Source: Lachnospiraceae bacterium (lineage in GTDB: Bacteria > Bacillota > Clostridia > Lachnospirales > Lachnospiraceae). Taken from it: a stretch of DNA of 62,181 bases. The stretch covers positions 1-62,181 of the forward strand of contig JAFSBX010000031.1 in NCBI GenBank assembly GCA_017437065.1, given 5' to 3'. The stretch's first letter is position 1, and each line of letters starts with the position of its first letter. This document shows positions 45,900 to 54,852 of the stretch, in pieces. Under the pieces are notes generated by a model, which did not search any database, was not told the origin of the DNA, and worked only from the letters and a program-made list of their open reading frames with translations. The translations under genes and the position numbers were made by a program.

Positions 45900-47372
45900 A
45901 TGAAACTGAAAAAACTTATTTCAGCTATGTTAGTTGGTACTATGGTTTTATCCCTCACAGCTTGTGGCGGTGACAAAGCAGCTGACAGCACAGCAACAGA
46001 ATCAAAAGCAACAACAACAGATGACGCAGCAGCTACAGATGATGCAGCAACAACAGATGATGCAGCAACAGACGACGCAGCAGCTACAGATGATGCAGCA
46101 GCACCGGCAGGTGATGGCAAATTAGTAGTTTGGACACTTGCAGCAGACTTAGAGCAGTTCGCAGACAAATACATGGAAGCTAATCCGAATGTAGCAATTG
46201 AAACAGTAGTTATTGAGCCTGCAAACTATGTAACAAAAGTTCAGACAGCTCTTAACGGCGGACAGACAGAACCGGATATCATCGTAGGTGAACCACAGAT
46301 GTTGGAAGATTTCTATGATGCAGGTTACTTCGAAGATTTGAATCAGGCTCCTTACAATGCACAGGATTACGCTGGTCAGATCGTAGACTATGTATGGAAA
46401 GTTGGTCAGGACTCCGAAGGAATCCAGAGAGCAATTTCTTACCAGATTACACCGGCTGGTATCTACTACAGAAGAGATATCGCTACAGAAGTATTCGGAA
46501 CAGATGATCCGGTTGAAGTAGGTAAATTATTTGCTGATTACCCAACAATTCTTGATACAGCTCAGAAATTAAAAGATGCCGGATACAGAATCTTCGCATC
46601 TGACTCTGAAATCAACTATTTCTCAGGTGACTCAGCTTGGGTTGTTGACGGAACATTAAATGTAGATCAGGGTAGATTTGATTACATGGATCTTGTAGTT
46701 TCTTTATATCAGAATGATTTAACAGCTTATGCAGCACAGTGGGCAACTCCTTGGTATCAGGCTATGGCTGGTGAAGTACCGGTTCTTACAGCTGAAACTC
46801 AGTGGGGAACAGATGAAATGAACATCTGGGATGCTGAATCATTCAACGCTGCTACAGAAGGTATGGAAACAACACAGGTATTTGCATTCGGACTTCCTTC
46901 CTGGGGTGTATTAACATTAAGAGACAACGTTAAAGAAACATCCGGTAAATGGGGTGTATGTTCAGGTCCTGCTTACGGATTCGGTGGTGGTACATTCATC
47001 GGTATCTCTGCACAGTCTGAAAGAAAAGATGTTGCTTGGGACTTCTTGAAATTCTGTACATTAGACGAAGAAACAGCTAACTGGTGGATTGAAGCTTCTC
47101 AGGGTGATACAGTATCCTTAATCCCTGTATTGGAAGCACACGCTGAAGATGCAAACGAAGTATACGGCGGACAGCAGTTATACAAATTCTGGTTAGAGCA
47201 GGCTAAAGGAATTGACTACTCTAAAGTAACAAGATATGACAAAGTTATCGGTGATGCTTGGGGTGCAGCTATTTCATCTATCAAAACTGGTGAAATGACA
47301 AAAGAAGATGCACTTGCAACATTCTATGATACAGTTGAATCTACATATCCGGAAATTACAGTAAATAGATAA
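45900..47372 (+). CDS. Sugar ABC transporter substrate-binding lipoprotein
   Basis: The 490-residue family-1 extracellular binding protein captures the oligosaccharide. The signal peptide ends in SLTAC with C22 lipidated. Residues ~35-72 are a repetitive TDDAA linker, then the mature domain starts KLVVWTLAADLEQF. NVAIETVVIEPANYVTKVQTAL is typical of carbohydrate-binding proteins. AAAGGAGGATC precedes ATG 45900. A stem-loop follows the gene, which would let it be expressed above the permeases. Confidence 0.93.
   Translation: MKLKKLISAMLVGTMVLSLTACGGDKAADSTATESKATTTDDAAATDDAATTDDAATDDAAATDDAAAPAGDGKLVVWTLAADLEQFADKYMEANPNVAIETVVIEPANYVTKVQTALNGGQTEPDIIVGEPQMLEDFYDAGYFEDLNQAPYNAQDYAGQIVDYVWKVGQDSEGIQRAISYQITPAGIYYRRDIATEVFGTDDPVEVGKLFADYPTILDTAQKLKDAGYRIFASDSEINYFSGDSAWVVDGTLNVDQGRFDYMDLVVSLYQNDLTAYAAQWATPWYQAMAGEVPVLTAETQWGTDEMNIWDAESFNAATEGMETTQVFAFGLPSWGVLTLRDNVKETSGKWGVCSGPAYGFGGGTFIGISAQSERKDVAWDFLKFCTLDEETANWWIEASQGDTVSLIPVLEAHAEDANEVYGGQQLYKFWLEQAKGIDYSKVTRYDKVIGDAWGAAISSIKTGEMTKEDALATFYDTVESTYPEITVNR
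46020..46106 (+). repeat. Coding repeat for the TDDAA linker
   Basis: Units close to ACAGATGATGCAGCA recur about five times in tandem and encode the acidic-alanine linker of the lipoprotein. Such repeats vary in length by slippage without breaking the frame when units are multiples of three. Confidence 0.75.
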
Positions 47373-47391
47373 TAAAATTATGAAACATATA

Positions 47392-47425
47392 GGTAGTGGG
47401 CAGACTGATGTCTGCCCGTACTGCC
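47392..47425 (+). other. Stem-loop between binding protein and permease genes
   Basis: GGGCAGAC (47398-47405) pairs with GTCTGCCC (47410-47417), extended by a six-pair outer stem (47392-47397 with 47420-47425). No T-run follows. Stem-loops in this position are known to stabilise the binding-protein mRNA relative to the permeases. Confidence 0.65.
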
Positions 47426-47446
47426 CTTAGAACGGAGGTAATGAAA

Positions 47447-48361
47447 ATGGCAAAAGATCAGGTCGCGGTCAAGAAAAAAAGGAATATTAACAACATAGCC
47501 TATCCGTTTGTATTGCCTTTTGTAGTTGTATTTCTTATTTTTTGTATTTATCCGGTACTCAGAACTTTTTACTTAAGTTTTACAAATTACAGAGGATTTG
47601 GAGAAGCTGCTTTTAACGGTATAGCAAACTACACACGTGTTATCGGTGACAAATTCTTTTGGAAGGGACTTTGGAATACATTGAAAATGTGGGGTGTGAA
47701 CATTGTCCTTCAGTTAGGACTCGCATTCGTACTTACAATTGTATTCAGTGATATTAAATATAAAATGAGAGGTCTTGCAATATTTAGAGCAGTTTATTAT
47801 CTGCCTAACTTAATTGCAGCTACTTCTGTAGCATTCCTGTTTAAAACATTATTAGACTGGAAATACGGAAGTGTCAACCAGATTTTGATGTCTATTGGAC
47901 TCATTGATGAGCAGATTAACTGGTTAGGCTCTATGCATACAGCACCTTATGTTATATCAGTTATTCAGACATGGATGTGGTTTGGTAACTCATTTATTAT
48001 GTTAATGGCAGGTGTTCAAGGTATTCCAAAAGATTATTTTGAAGCAGCAGCAATCGACGGTGCAGGAAGATGGACAGTTTTCGCGAAGATTACTTTGCCA
48101 TTGTTAAAACCAATTATGTTATATGTATTTATTACATCCTTAATCGGTGGTATACAGCTCTTTGACTTACCGTTCTTGATTAGTGGTACAACTGCAGGTA
48201 CTCCTTCGGGAAGCTTACAGACAGCAGTTATGTACTTATACAAATTTGGATTTGAAACAGGTCAGGTTGGATATGCTTCTGCAATTGCGTATACAATGTT
48301 TGCGATTATCCTTATTTTATCATTAGTTCAATTTAAACTTCTTGGAAAGGAGAACAAATAA
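47447..48361 (+). CDS. Sugar ABC transporter permease (MalF/UgpA type)
   Basis: This permease has 304 residues with six hydrophobic segments. The EAA loop that docks the ATPase reads EAAAIDGAGRWTVFAKITLP near 203-222. The ATG at 47447 lies eight bases after GGAGG; an ATG at 47441 is too close to the site. It pairs with the permease encoded two bases downstream. No ATPase gene lies in the window. Confidence 0.93.
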   Translation: MAKDQVAVKKKRNINNIAYPFVLPFVVVFLIFCIYPVLRTFYLSFTNYRGFGEAAFNGIANYTRVIGDKFFWKGLWNTLKMWGVNIVLQLGLAFVLTIVFSDIKYKMRGLAIFRAVYYLPNLIAATSVAFLFKTLLDWKYGSVNQILMSIGLIDEQINWLGSMHTAPYVISVIQTWMWFGNSFIMLMAGVQGIPKDYFEAAAIDGAGRWTVFAKITLPLLKPIMLYVFITSLIGGIQLFDLPFLISGTTAGTPSGSLQTAVMYLYKFGFETGQVGYASAIAYTMFAIILILSLVQFKLLGKENK

Positions 48362-48363
48362 TT

Positions 48364-49200
48364 ATGGTTAGAGCATGGAATAACACGAAAAAAGCTATTT
48401 TGTACATACTTTTAATTGCTCTTGGATTAACTTGTCTTCTTCCGTTTGTTTTGATGATAGTAAACTCAACAAGAAGTGGTGTAGAGATTACTCGTTCCTT
48501 TAGTTTTATACCGGGAAGCAGTTTGAAAGAGAACTGGGAAGTATTGTTTGATTATGTAAATTTATTCCAAGGTATGAAAAACAGCCTTTTGGTAGCAATA
48601 CCTTGTACAGTACTTTCATCATATTTTTCAGCACTTACAGCGTATGCAATGGCAATTTATAAATTCAAAGGAAACAACATTATTTTTGGAGTTATTGTTG
48701 TATTTATGATGATTCCAAGCCAGTTGAGTCTGATTGGTTTCTATAACCTTTGTCAGAGTTTAAAATTAGTTGACTCATATGTACCATTGATTATACCATC
48801 CATTGCGTCAGCAGGAACAGTATTCTTCTTAAGACAGTATGTACAGTCATCTCTGTCACCGGCACTTTTGGAAGCTGCCAGAATTGACGGAGCAAGAGAA
48901 TTACATATTTTCCACAAAATTGTTCTTCCAATTATGTCACCCGGTATTGCTACAATGGCAATCGGTGCTTTCATTGGAAACTGGAACAACTACTTAACAC
49001 CATTGATTTTGTTAAATACACCTTCAAAAATGACATTACCTGTTATGATTACAACGTTGAATGCATCACAGGATATTCAGAGAAACCAAGGTGCAATTTA
49101 CTTAGGTGTTTCTATTTCAGTAATACCGATTCTTATCGCGTTCTGCTTCCTCTCAAAATACATTATTAGTAGTATTTCAGCAGGCGGCGTTAAAGAATAA
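48364..49200 (+). CDS. Sugar ABC transporter permease (MalG/UgpE type)
   Basis: This permease has 278 residues and six segments, with the EAA loop EAARIDGARELHIFHKIVLP near 177-196. AAGGAGAAC precedes the ATG inside the end of the first permease gene. It completes the membrane channel of the oligosaccharide importer; energy probably comes from a shared MsmX-like ATPase encoded elsewhere. Confidence 0.93.
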   Translation: MVRAWNNTKKAILYILLIALGLTCLLPFVLMIVNSTRSGVEITRSFSFIPGSSLKENWEVLFDYVNLFQGMKNSLLVAIPCTVLSSYFSALTAYAMAIYKFKGNNIIFGVIVVFMMIPSQLSLIGFYNLCQSLKLVDSYVPLIIPSIASAGTVFFLRQYVQSSLSPALLEAARIDGARELHIFHKIVLPIMSPGIATMAIGAFIGNWNNYLTPLILLNTPSKMTLPVMITTLNASQDIQRNQGAIYLGVSISVIPILIAFCFLSKYIISSISAGGVKE

Positions 49201-49323
49201 CAATTTTTATATTTTATAAAAATGCCAATCACTATTTTTGCTTTCATATTTTAAATATTGCATCAAGGCAGCATTCTTCCCCTAAGGATGTTGTCTTGTT
49301 TGCGTTTTGAACGGAGGAAAACA

Positions 49324-49758
49324 ATGGAAGAAATGAAAAAAACAGATATTACATGTGAACACGGAGTTGAACAGATCGGATTCCCTAAGGAAGATTATCT
49401 GCCGTTAAAAGATTATGAAGCGTGGAGAGTAGCAGTGCTGAAATCATGTGAAAATACAAATCTGGAGAAAATCGACTGGATGCAAAAACATATGCTTACA
49501 GATGAAGTATTTGTTTTATTGGATGGAAATTGTACATTATTACTTGGTGGTAATGGAGAAAAGCCGGAAAATTTTAAAGCGATTGAAATGAAACCGCATA
49601 AGTTATATAATATAAAAAAAGGATACTGGCATAATCATATGTTAGATGGAAAAGGTGAAGTTCTGATTGTAGAAAATCAGAACACAAATGATGATAACTC
49701 ACCTACTTATAAAATGAATGCGGATGAAATCAACAGTCTCAGAGCATGTGTAGAATAA
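49324..49758 (+). CDS. Small cupin-fold protein
   Basis: This 144-residue protein has the beta-strand pattern of a single cupin: DEVFVLLDGNCTLLLGG near 61-77 and IKKGYWHNHMLDGKGEVLIV near 99-118, with histidines in WHNH. It has no signal peptide. Cupins in sugar operons may be isomerases or sugar-binding accessory proteins, and the function here is unknown. ATG 49324 is behind ACGGAGGAAAAC. The 123-base gap before it has no clear promoter, so it may belong to the transporter transcript. Confidence 0.6.
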   Translation: MEEMKKTDITCEHGVEQIGFPKEDYLPLKDYEAWRVAVLKSCENTNLEKIDWMQKHMLTDEVFVLLDGNCTLLLGGNGEKPENFKAIEMKPHKLYNIKKGYWHNHMLDGKGEVLIVENQNTNDDNSPTYKMNADEINSLRACVE

Positions 49759-49808
49759 TAAAACACACTGGAAAGAAGCAGAAATATGGCGAAAGGGATA
49801 CACAGGGG

Positions 49809-51452
49809 ATGAATAGAATAAAGATAAAAAGTACGAAAGCGGGAATGATTTCGGCCTCCATTGCAATGGGGGCTTTCCTGCTTTTTTCTGCTTGTGGAAA
49901 AAATACAGAAAATGTTGTGTCTGAAAAGGAACAAGTGACGACAAAGGGCGAATATGCATGGCAGGAATATGCAGATGAGCCAATAACTTTTGACTGGTAT
50001 ATTAATTATTCCTGGTTTAATCAGGGATGGGGAGAGAATGTAGTTTCTAAAAAAATTACGGAAGAGACAGGGGTAAGTATTAATTTTATTACGCCGGGAG
50101 GGAATGAAAGTGAAAAAATAAATGCACTGATTTCATCCGGTTCATTACCTGATTTTATTACGTTAGGCTGGTGGGAGACACAGGTAAATGAAATGATAGA
50201 TGGAGACATGGTGTATGCCCTGAATGAGCTGGCGGACGAATATGATATGTATTTCTGGGATGTTACAAATCCGGAGGTAGTAAAGTGGTATACAAAAGAG
50301 GATGGTAATATATACTGTTATCCCAATTCAAGCTGGACAATTAGTGATTTTGAAAATAATACAGTCAGTTCTAATCAGACCTTTCTTGTGAGAAAAGATA
50401 TTTATGAGGCCATAGGCAGTCCGGATATGTCAACACCGGAAGGTTTTAAAAGAGCGGTGAAAAAGGCAGCTGAAATGTTTCCGGAAGTAGATGGAGAGCC
50501 ATTAATTCCGGTAGGGGCGCATGTTTTTAATGAACAGGGAAATGAGTCATTTGATGATTATCTGATGAATTTTCTTGCAATACCATTTGAAAAAAATGGA
50601 GAAATTTACGACAGATATACAGATTCGGACTATATTACATGGTTAAAGATGTTTAGAGAATTGGGGGATGAAGGATTTCTTGCAAATGATATTTTTATAG
50701 ACCGTCGTTCGCAAATGGAAGAAAAAATGGCAAATGGAAGATATTTCTGCATGCTGTATCAATATACGGATATGGTGGGACAGCAGAAAGAGTTGCATGC
50801 AAATCATCCGGAAAGAATTTATATGGCGGTAGAAGGTCCTAAAAATGCAGCCGGTGATAATCATACACTTACAACAACCGGTATTAGTGGATGGACGGTA
50901 ACATTAATATCCAAAAATTGTGAAAATCCGGAACGTGCAATTACATTTTTAAATTACATGCTTAGTGAGCAGGGGCAATTGAGAATTTATCTGGGAGTTG
51001 AAGGAGAAACTTTTGATTATGTGGATGGCAAACCGGTTGTAAAGGAAGAGGTCAAGGAACTGTTAAATACAGATCGTGTGGAATATGATAGAATATATGG
51101 TGCCGATGGAACCTATTGGATGTTACAGAATAATGTAATGCAGCAACAATGGTTGCAGGAGGAACCGGAAATGCTGGCACAGTTGAAAAAATGGGGGCAA
51201 CCGTATGCCGTTTATAATGGGCAATATGACGCTTTTTTACCGTTGGGCTCGGAGGAAGCATATATTGATACAGAAATATCATTATTATGGAGCGAAACAT
51301 TGCCGAAACTTTTACTGGCGGATTCAGAAGAAGAATTTGATAAAATATTTGAAGAATTTGTTGAGAAAAGAGAGGCTTATGGTTACGAGACATTAAAAAA
51401 AGCAAAAAATGAATTGATGAAGCAGGCAAAAGAAAAGTTGGGAATAGATTGA
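49809..51452 (+). CDS. Second extracellular solute-binding lipoprotein
   Basis: This 547-residue binding protein has a signal peptide ending LFSAC with C29 lipidated. It is longer than the transporter-linked protein and resembles the LplA/YtcQ-type group that often sits beside YesM/YesN two-component genes. PITFDWYINYSWFNQGWGEN opens the mature domain. It lies directly before the kinase gene (four-base gap), so it may deliver the ligand signal to the kinase rather than to the permeases. AGGGG is only one base from ATG 49809, a poor spacing; a longer start at 49746 lacks a signal-peptide-like beginning. Confidence 0.85.
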   Translation: MNRIKIKSTKAGMISASIAMGAFLLFSACGKNTENVVSEKEQVTTKGEYAWQEYADEPITFDWYINYSWFNQGWGENVVSKKITEETGVSINFITPGGNESEKINALISSGSLPDFITLGWWETQVNEMIDGDMVYALNELADEYDMYFWDVTNPEVVKWYTKEDGNIYCYPNSSWTISDFENNTVSSNQTFLVRKDIYEAIGSPDMSTPEGFKRAVKKAAEMFPEVDGEPLIPVGAHVFNEQGNESFDDYLMNFLAIPFEKNGEIYDRYTDSDYITWLKMFRELGDEGFLANDIFIDRRSQMEEKMANGRYFCMLYQYTDMVGQQKELHANHPERIYMAVEGPKNAAGDNHTLTTTGISGWTVTLISKNCENPERAITFLNYMLSEQGQLRIYLGVEGETFDYVDGKPVVKEEVKELLNTDRVEYDRIYGADGTYWMLQNNVMQQQWLQEEPEMLAQLKKWGQPYAVYNGQYDAFLPLGSEEAYIDTEISLLWSETLPKLLLADSEEEFDKIFEEFVEKREAYGYETLKKAKNELMKQAKEKLGID

Positions 51453-51456
51453 GAAT

Positions 51457-53271
51457 ATGATAAAAGAACAGAAAGATAAACTGAATGGATTAAAATTGAA
51501 TAAAAAGTTTACTCTGGTTATTATATTTTTGGTTGTTATACCAATCTCGATATTAGCCGGAGTGTTATTCCGTAATATGGAACAGAATGTAAAAAACGAA
51601 AATATAAATTATATGCAGTATACCATCGAGCGTCAACGGGACAATATCAAAAAAAATGTCGATTCAGTGAGTATGACTACCCAGTTTTTTTTGAGTGATA
51701 CATCCCTGAAAAGAGTGTTGGAAGCTTCTGTAAATGGCAAACAGCTGACTACCGAAGAAATCTTTGAATTGTATAATTCAGACATAGCTTCATTAGAGCG
51801 TCTTGTAAATAATAATTTGCTTTTGCACGGAGTAAGGGTTTATGCTATAAATGATAATGTGCAGGAGATGATGCCGATTCTGTATAATAGTACCCGTATG
51901 AAGCGTATGAAATGGGCAGAGAAAGAAAATTATGCAGGATGGAACTTTAATTATAGTGATGTCCTTTTTGAAACGCAAAGTACTGTGGAAAAAGATAAAA
52001 TAGCATCGTTAGTAACACCAATTGAAAATTATGAAAGCGGGCAAATAGGTGTTATTGAGGCAGCTGTCAGTATGGAAAATTTATTTCCTTCTTTATATGA
52101 AGATATCGAAAATGAATGGAGCTGTTTTGTTTCTGATGACGGTAATATTTATTTCGGTGATAAGTTTTTGGAAGATTCAGAAGAGTTTGTACGCAGGGAA
52201 CTGGAGGGAAAACGTAACAAAGGTGAAGTATGTACGAATTATATAAAACAGGGGCGGGAGCATTTAATTGTATCTTATACATATATAAAAGAAATTGGCG
52301 GTACATTATTTTCCGTACAGAATATAACTGAAAATATGTGGAATGTATACAAAATGCGTAACAGTTTTTTGGCAATTTTGTTTGTACTTATTATCGGACT
52401 CGGTTATTTGATAAATTTGGTAGTGAAAAGTTTCCTGAAACAATTTTATAATGTATTAAAATCTATCCGAAAAATACAAAAAGGTGATTTAACGGTAAGA
52501 ATTGATAATTGCGGAACGGATGAAATAGGTGAGCTTGGCAACCAGATTAATAAAATGCTGGATCTGATTGAACGTTTGATGAAAGAGAGTATCGATAGAG
52601 AAGTATTAGTTAAAAATTCGGAAATCCGTGCACTTCAGAATCAAATTAATGCACATTTTATTTATAATGTGTTGGAATCCATAAAAATGATGGCAGAAAT
52701 TGATGAGGAGTATGCAATTTCTGATGCGATAACATCACTCGGAAAACTGTTGCGTTACAGTATGCGATGGGTTTCGGGAAATGTGTTGGTAGAAGAAGAA
52801 GTTGAGTATATAAAAAATTACCTTGCACTGATTAATTTAAGATTTGACTATGAAATATATTTATCCTTAAACATACCGCCAATGATTATGCGGCAGGAAA
52901 TACCGAAAATGTCTCTGCAGCCGATTATAGAAAATGCCATTTGTCATGGTGTGGAAGAGCTTGCAGAGGATACAAATATTTATATGAAAGGGTATGTGCA
53001 GGGAACAGATTGCATTATTGAAATTACAGATGCAGGGAAAGGTATGACTGAGGAGGAAGTAGAAAAGCTCAGAAAAAAAATTGCAGGAGAAATAGAAACA
53101 AGTGGCGGTTCAGGAAACGGAATCGGCCTGAAAAATGTACAGGATAGAATTCGTATCAGTTTTGGAGAAGAATATGGAATTGGAATTGATTCCAAACTCG
53201 GCTGTTATACGAAAATTACGGTACGTATACCATTGCAGGAAAACTTGCAAGAAGGTAAAATCACTTATTAG
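51457..53271 (+). CDS. YesM-type sensor histidine kinase
   Basis: This membrane kinase has 604 residues. Hydrophobic segments near 18-40 and 303-323 flank an extracellular sensor domain of about 260 residues. A HAMP domain follows (FYNVLKSIRKIQKGDLTVRI), then the His_kinase domain with H400 in NQINAHFIYN, the N-box PIIENAICHG near 486-495 and the ATP-lid motif GGSGNGIGLKNV near 549. This is the LytS/YesM class that phosphorylates AraC-type regulators. The regulator gene follows after 14 bases. The ligand is presumably the same glucan oligosaccharide. Confidence 0.93.
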   Translation: MIKEQKDKLNGLKLNKKFTLVIIFLVVIPISILAGVLFRNMEQNVKNENINYMQYTIERQRDNIKKNVDSVSMTTQFFLSDTSLKRVLEASVNGKQLTTEEIFELYNSDIASLERLVNNNLLLHGVRVYAINDNVQEMMPILYNSTRMKRMKWAEKENYAGWNFNYSDVLFETQSTVEKDKIASLVTPIENYESGQIGVIEAAVSMENLFPSLYEDIENEWSCFVSDDGNIYFGDKFLEDSEEFVRRELEGKRNKGEVCTNYIKQGREHLIVSYTYIKEIGGTLFSVQNITENMWNVYKMRNSFLAILFVLIIGLGYLINLVVKSFLKQFYNVLKSIRKIQKGDLTVRIDNCGTDEIGELGNQINKMLDLIERLMKESIDREVLVKNSEIRALQNQINAHFIYNVLESIKMMAEIDEEYAISDAITSLGKLLRYSMRWVSGNVLVEEEVEYIKNYLALINLRFDYEIYLSLNIPPMIMRQEIPKMSLQPIIENAICHGVEELAEDTNIYMKGYVQGTDCIIEITDAGKGMTEEEVEKLRKKIAGEIETSGGSGNGIGLKNVQDRIRISFGEEYGIGIDSKLGCYTKITVRIPLQENLQEGKITY

Positions 53272-53285
53272 GGGACAAAATAAAT

Positions 53286-54752
53286 ATGAAAACAATATTA
53301 ATAGTGGAAGATGAAAAAATGATACGGCAGGGGATTCGCACAATGATACAGCGAAGTGGTGTACCTGTAGAAGTAATTATGGAATGCAGTAATGGTGAAA
53401 TGGCTCTGGAAATATTACAAAATCAGAAAATCGATGTAATGTTTACGGATATTCGTATGCCGAAAATGAACGGCATTGAGTTAGTACAAAAAATACAGGA
53501 GTTAGAAAATAAACCGATTGTAGTCGCTATCAGCGGATTTGCAGACTTTTCTTATGCGGTGGAAATGTTGCGGCTTGGAGTCAGAGAATATATACTAAAG
53601 CCTGTTGAAAGAGCTAAATTGCAAGAAATATTGCAAAAACTGGAAAAAGAAGTAACTGCGGGGCAGGTAAGCAGTGAAAACAGTAAGCGGCTTGGACAAC
53701 AGCAGTTAAAGTACATGATGCTGAATGAGCAGATTACAGAAGAAGAAATGGATACTTTGCAATCAGAATATGAAAATGATTTTGGTTTACATAGATTTTA
53801 TGTCTGTGTTTTAAATCCAAAAGAAGTGGAAAGAGTCAGAGAGCAGTATGTTTATTTGAATAATATTGAAGAAAATGATGTTTATCTTGTATCAGAAGAA
53901 AATTTAGAATTACTTTTAAAAAATGAACTTTTGTCGGAATATGTTGGAATCAGTGCTGTGCATAATGGAATTAAAGAGCTTAGGCTTGCTTATGAGGAAG
54001 CACTGGATGCAAGACACCGTGCATTTTGTCTTAATAGAGAGTGTATTCGTTTTGAAGAGCAGGAAAAACGAGTACCGGAAGCCTTGCAGGCAGAGGCAGA
54101 AAAATATATTGAAACAGAAAGTAAGCTGCAGAGAGTACAGCTGTTAGGTACGGATAAAACAGAAGAAATTGTACGTGTCTGGAACGGTTTTTTCCATGCT
54201 GTAAAAACGGGAAGAATCAGACCGGAAGATTTTAAAGTGTGTATGGACAGTTTTTTTGAAGAAGTGAAAAAAACATATCGAAATATATTAGCAGATGATA
54301 TGGAAACGATAAAGCAGTTTTTATGTTACTATAAGTATAGAAAAATTGATGCTTATGAAGCAGAGTTTATGGAATGGCTTTTAAATTTACATGAAAGAAT
54401 TAATAGTCAGTTTGATACGAATAAAAACAAGCAGAAAATCAGACAGGCGATGGACTATATTCAGGAAAATTTTGATAAAGACCTGAACATGGCAGTTGTT
54501 TCCAATCATATTTCCATGAATTACTCCCTGTTCTCATATTTGTTTAAAGAGTATACCGGAAATAATTTTGTTAACTATTTGAAAGCTATACGCATGGATG
54601 AAGCGAAAAAGCTGTTGGAGGAAACAGATATGCGTATTATTGAAATCAGTCAGCAGGTTGGTTATGATAATGAAAAACATTTTATGAAAACCTTCAAAGC
54701 ATCGATCGGCGTGTCACCGAGTGAGTATAGAAAAAATACCAGATTACAGTAA
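53286..54752 (+). CDS. YesN-type response regulator with AraC DNA-binding domain
   Basis: This regulator has 488 residues. The receiver domain (1-120) has the acidic pocket EDE, phosphoacceptor D55 in FTDIRMPKMNG and K105 in YILKP. The middle ~250 residues are helical. The C-terminal AraC domain has AVVSNHISMNYSLFSYLFKE and the second helix-turn-helix IIEISQQVGYDNEKHFMKTF. It is the likely activator of promoters P1 and P2. A strong terminator follows. Confidence 0.94.
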   Translation: MKTILIVEDEKMIRQGIRTMIQRSGVPVEVIMECSNGEMALEILQNQKIDVMFTDIRMPKMNGIELVQKIQELENKPIVVAISGFADFSYAVEMLRLGVREYILKPVERAKLQEILQKLEKEVTAGQVSSENSKRLGQQQLKYMMLNEQITEEEMDTLQSEYENDFGLHRFYVCVLNPKEVERVREQYVYLNNIEENDVYLVSEENLELLLKNELLSEYVGISAVHNGIKELRLAYEEALDARHRAFCLNRECIRFEEQEKRVPEALQAEAEKYIETESKLQRVQLLGTDKTEEIVRVWNGFFHAVKTGRIRPEDFKVCMDSFFEEVKKTYRNILADDMETIKQFLCYYKYRKIDAYEAEFMEWLLNLHERINSQFDTNKNKQKIRQAMDYIQENFDKDLNMAVVSNHISMNYSLFSYLFKEYTGNNFVNYLKAIRMDEAKKLLEETDMRIIEISQQVGYDNEKHFMKTFKASIGVSPSEYRKNTRLQ

Positions 54753-54765
54753 ATACTAAAACAAT

Positions 54766-54814
54766 AATCAGCTCACGGATTTACATTTTCAATAAGTAAA
54801 TCTGTGAGCTGATT
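54766..54814. terminator. Bidirectional terminator after the regulator gene
   Basis: A 19-bp stem pairs 54766-54784 with 54796-54814 (AATCAGCTCAC.../...GTGAGCTGATT). T-rich sequence flanks it on both strands, fitting the converging genes on each side. Confidence 0.85.
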
Positions 54815-54852
54815 TATTTCTATAATGATAATTGAATGAAAAAGCAACAATT

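Noticed and set aside
45934-46125. Glutamine-rich small ORF inside the binding protein gene
   Set aside because: It is the shadow frame of the TDDAA repeat, with no ribosome binding site.
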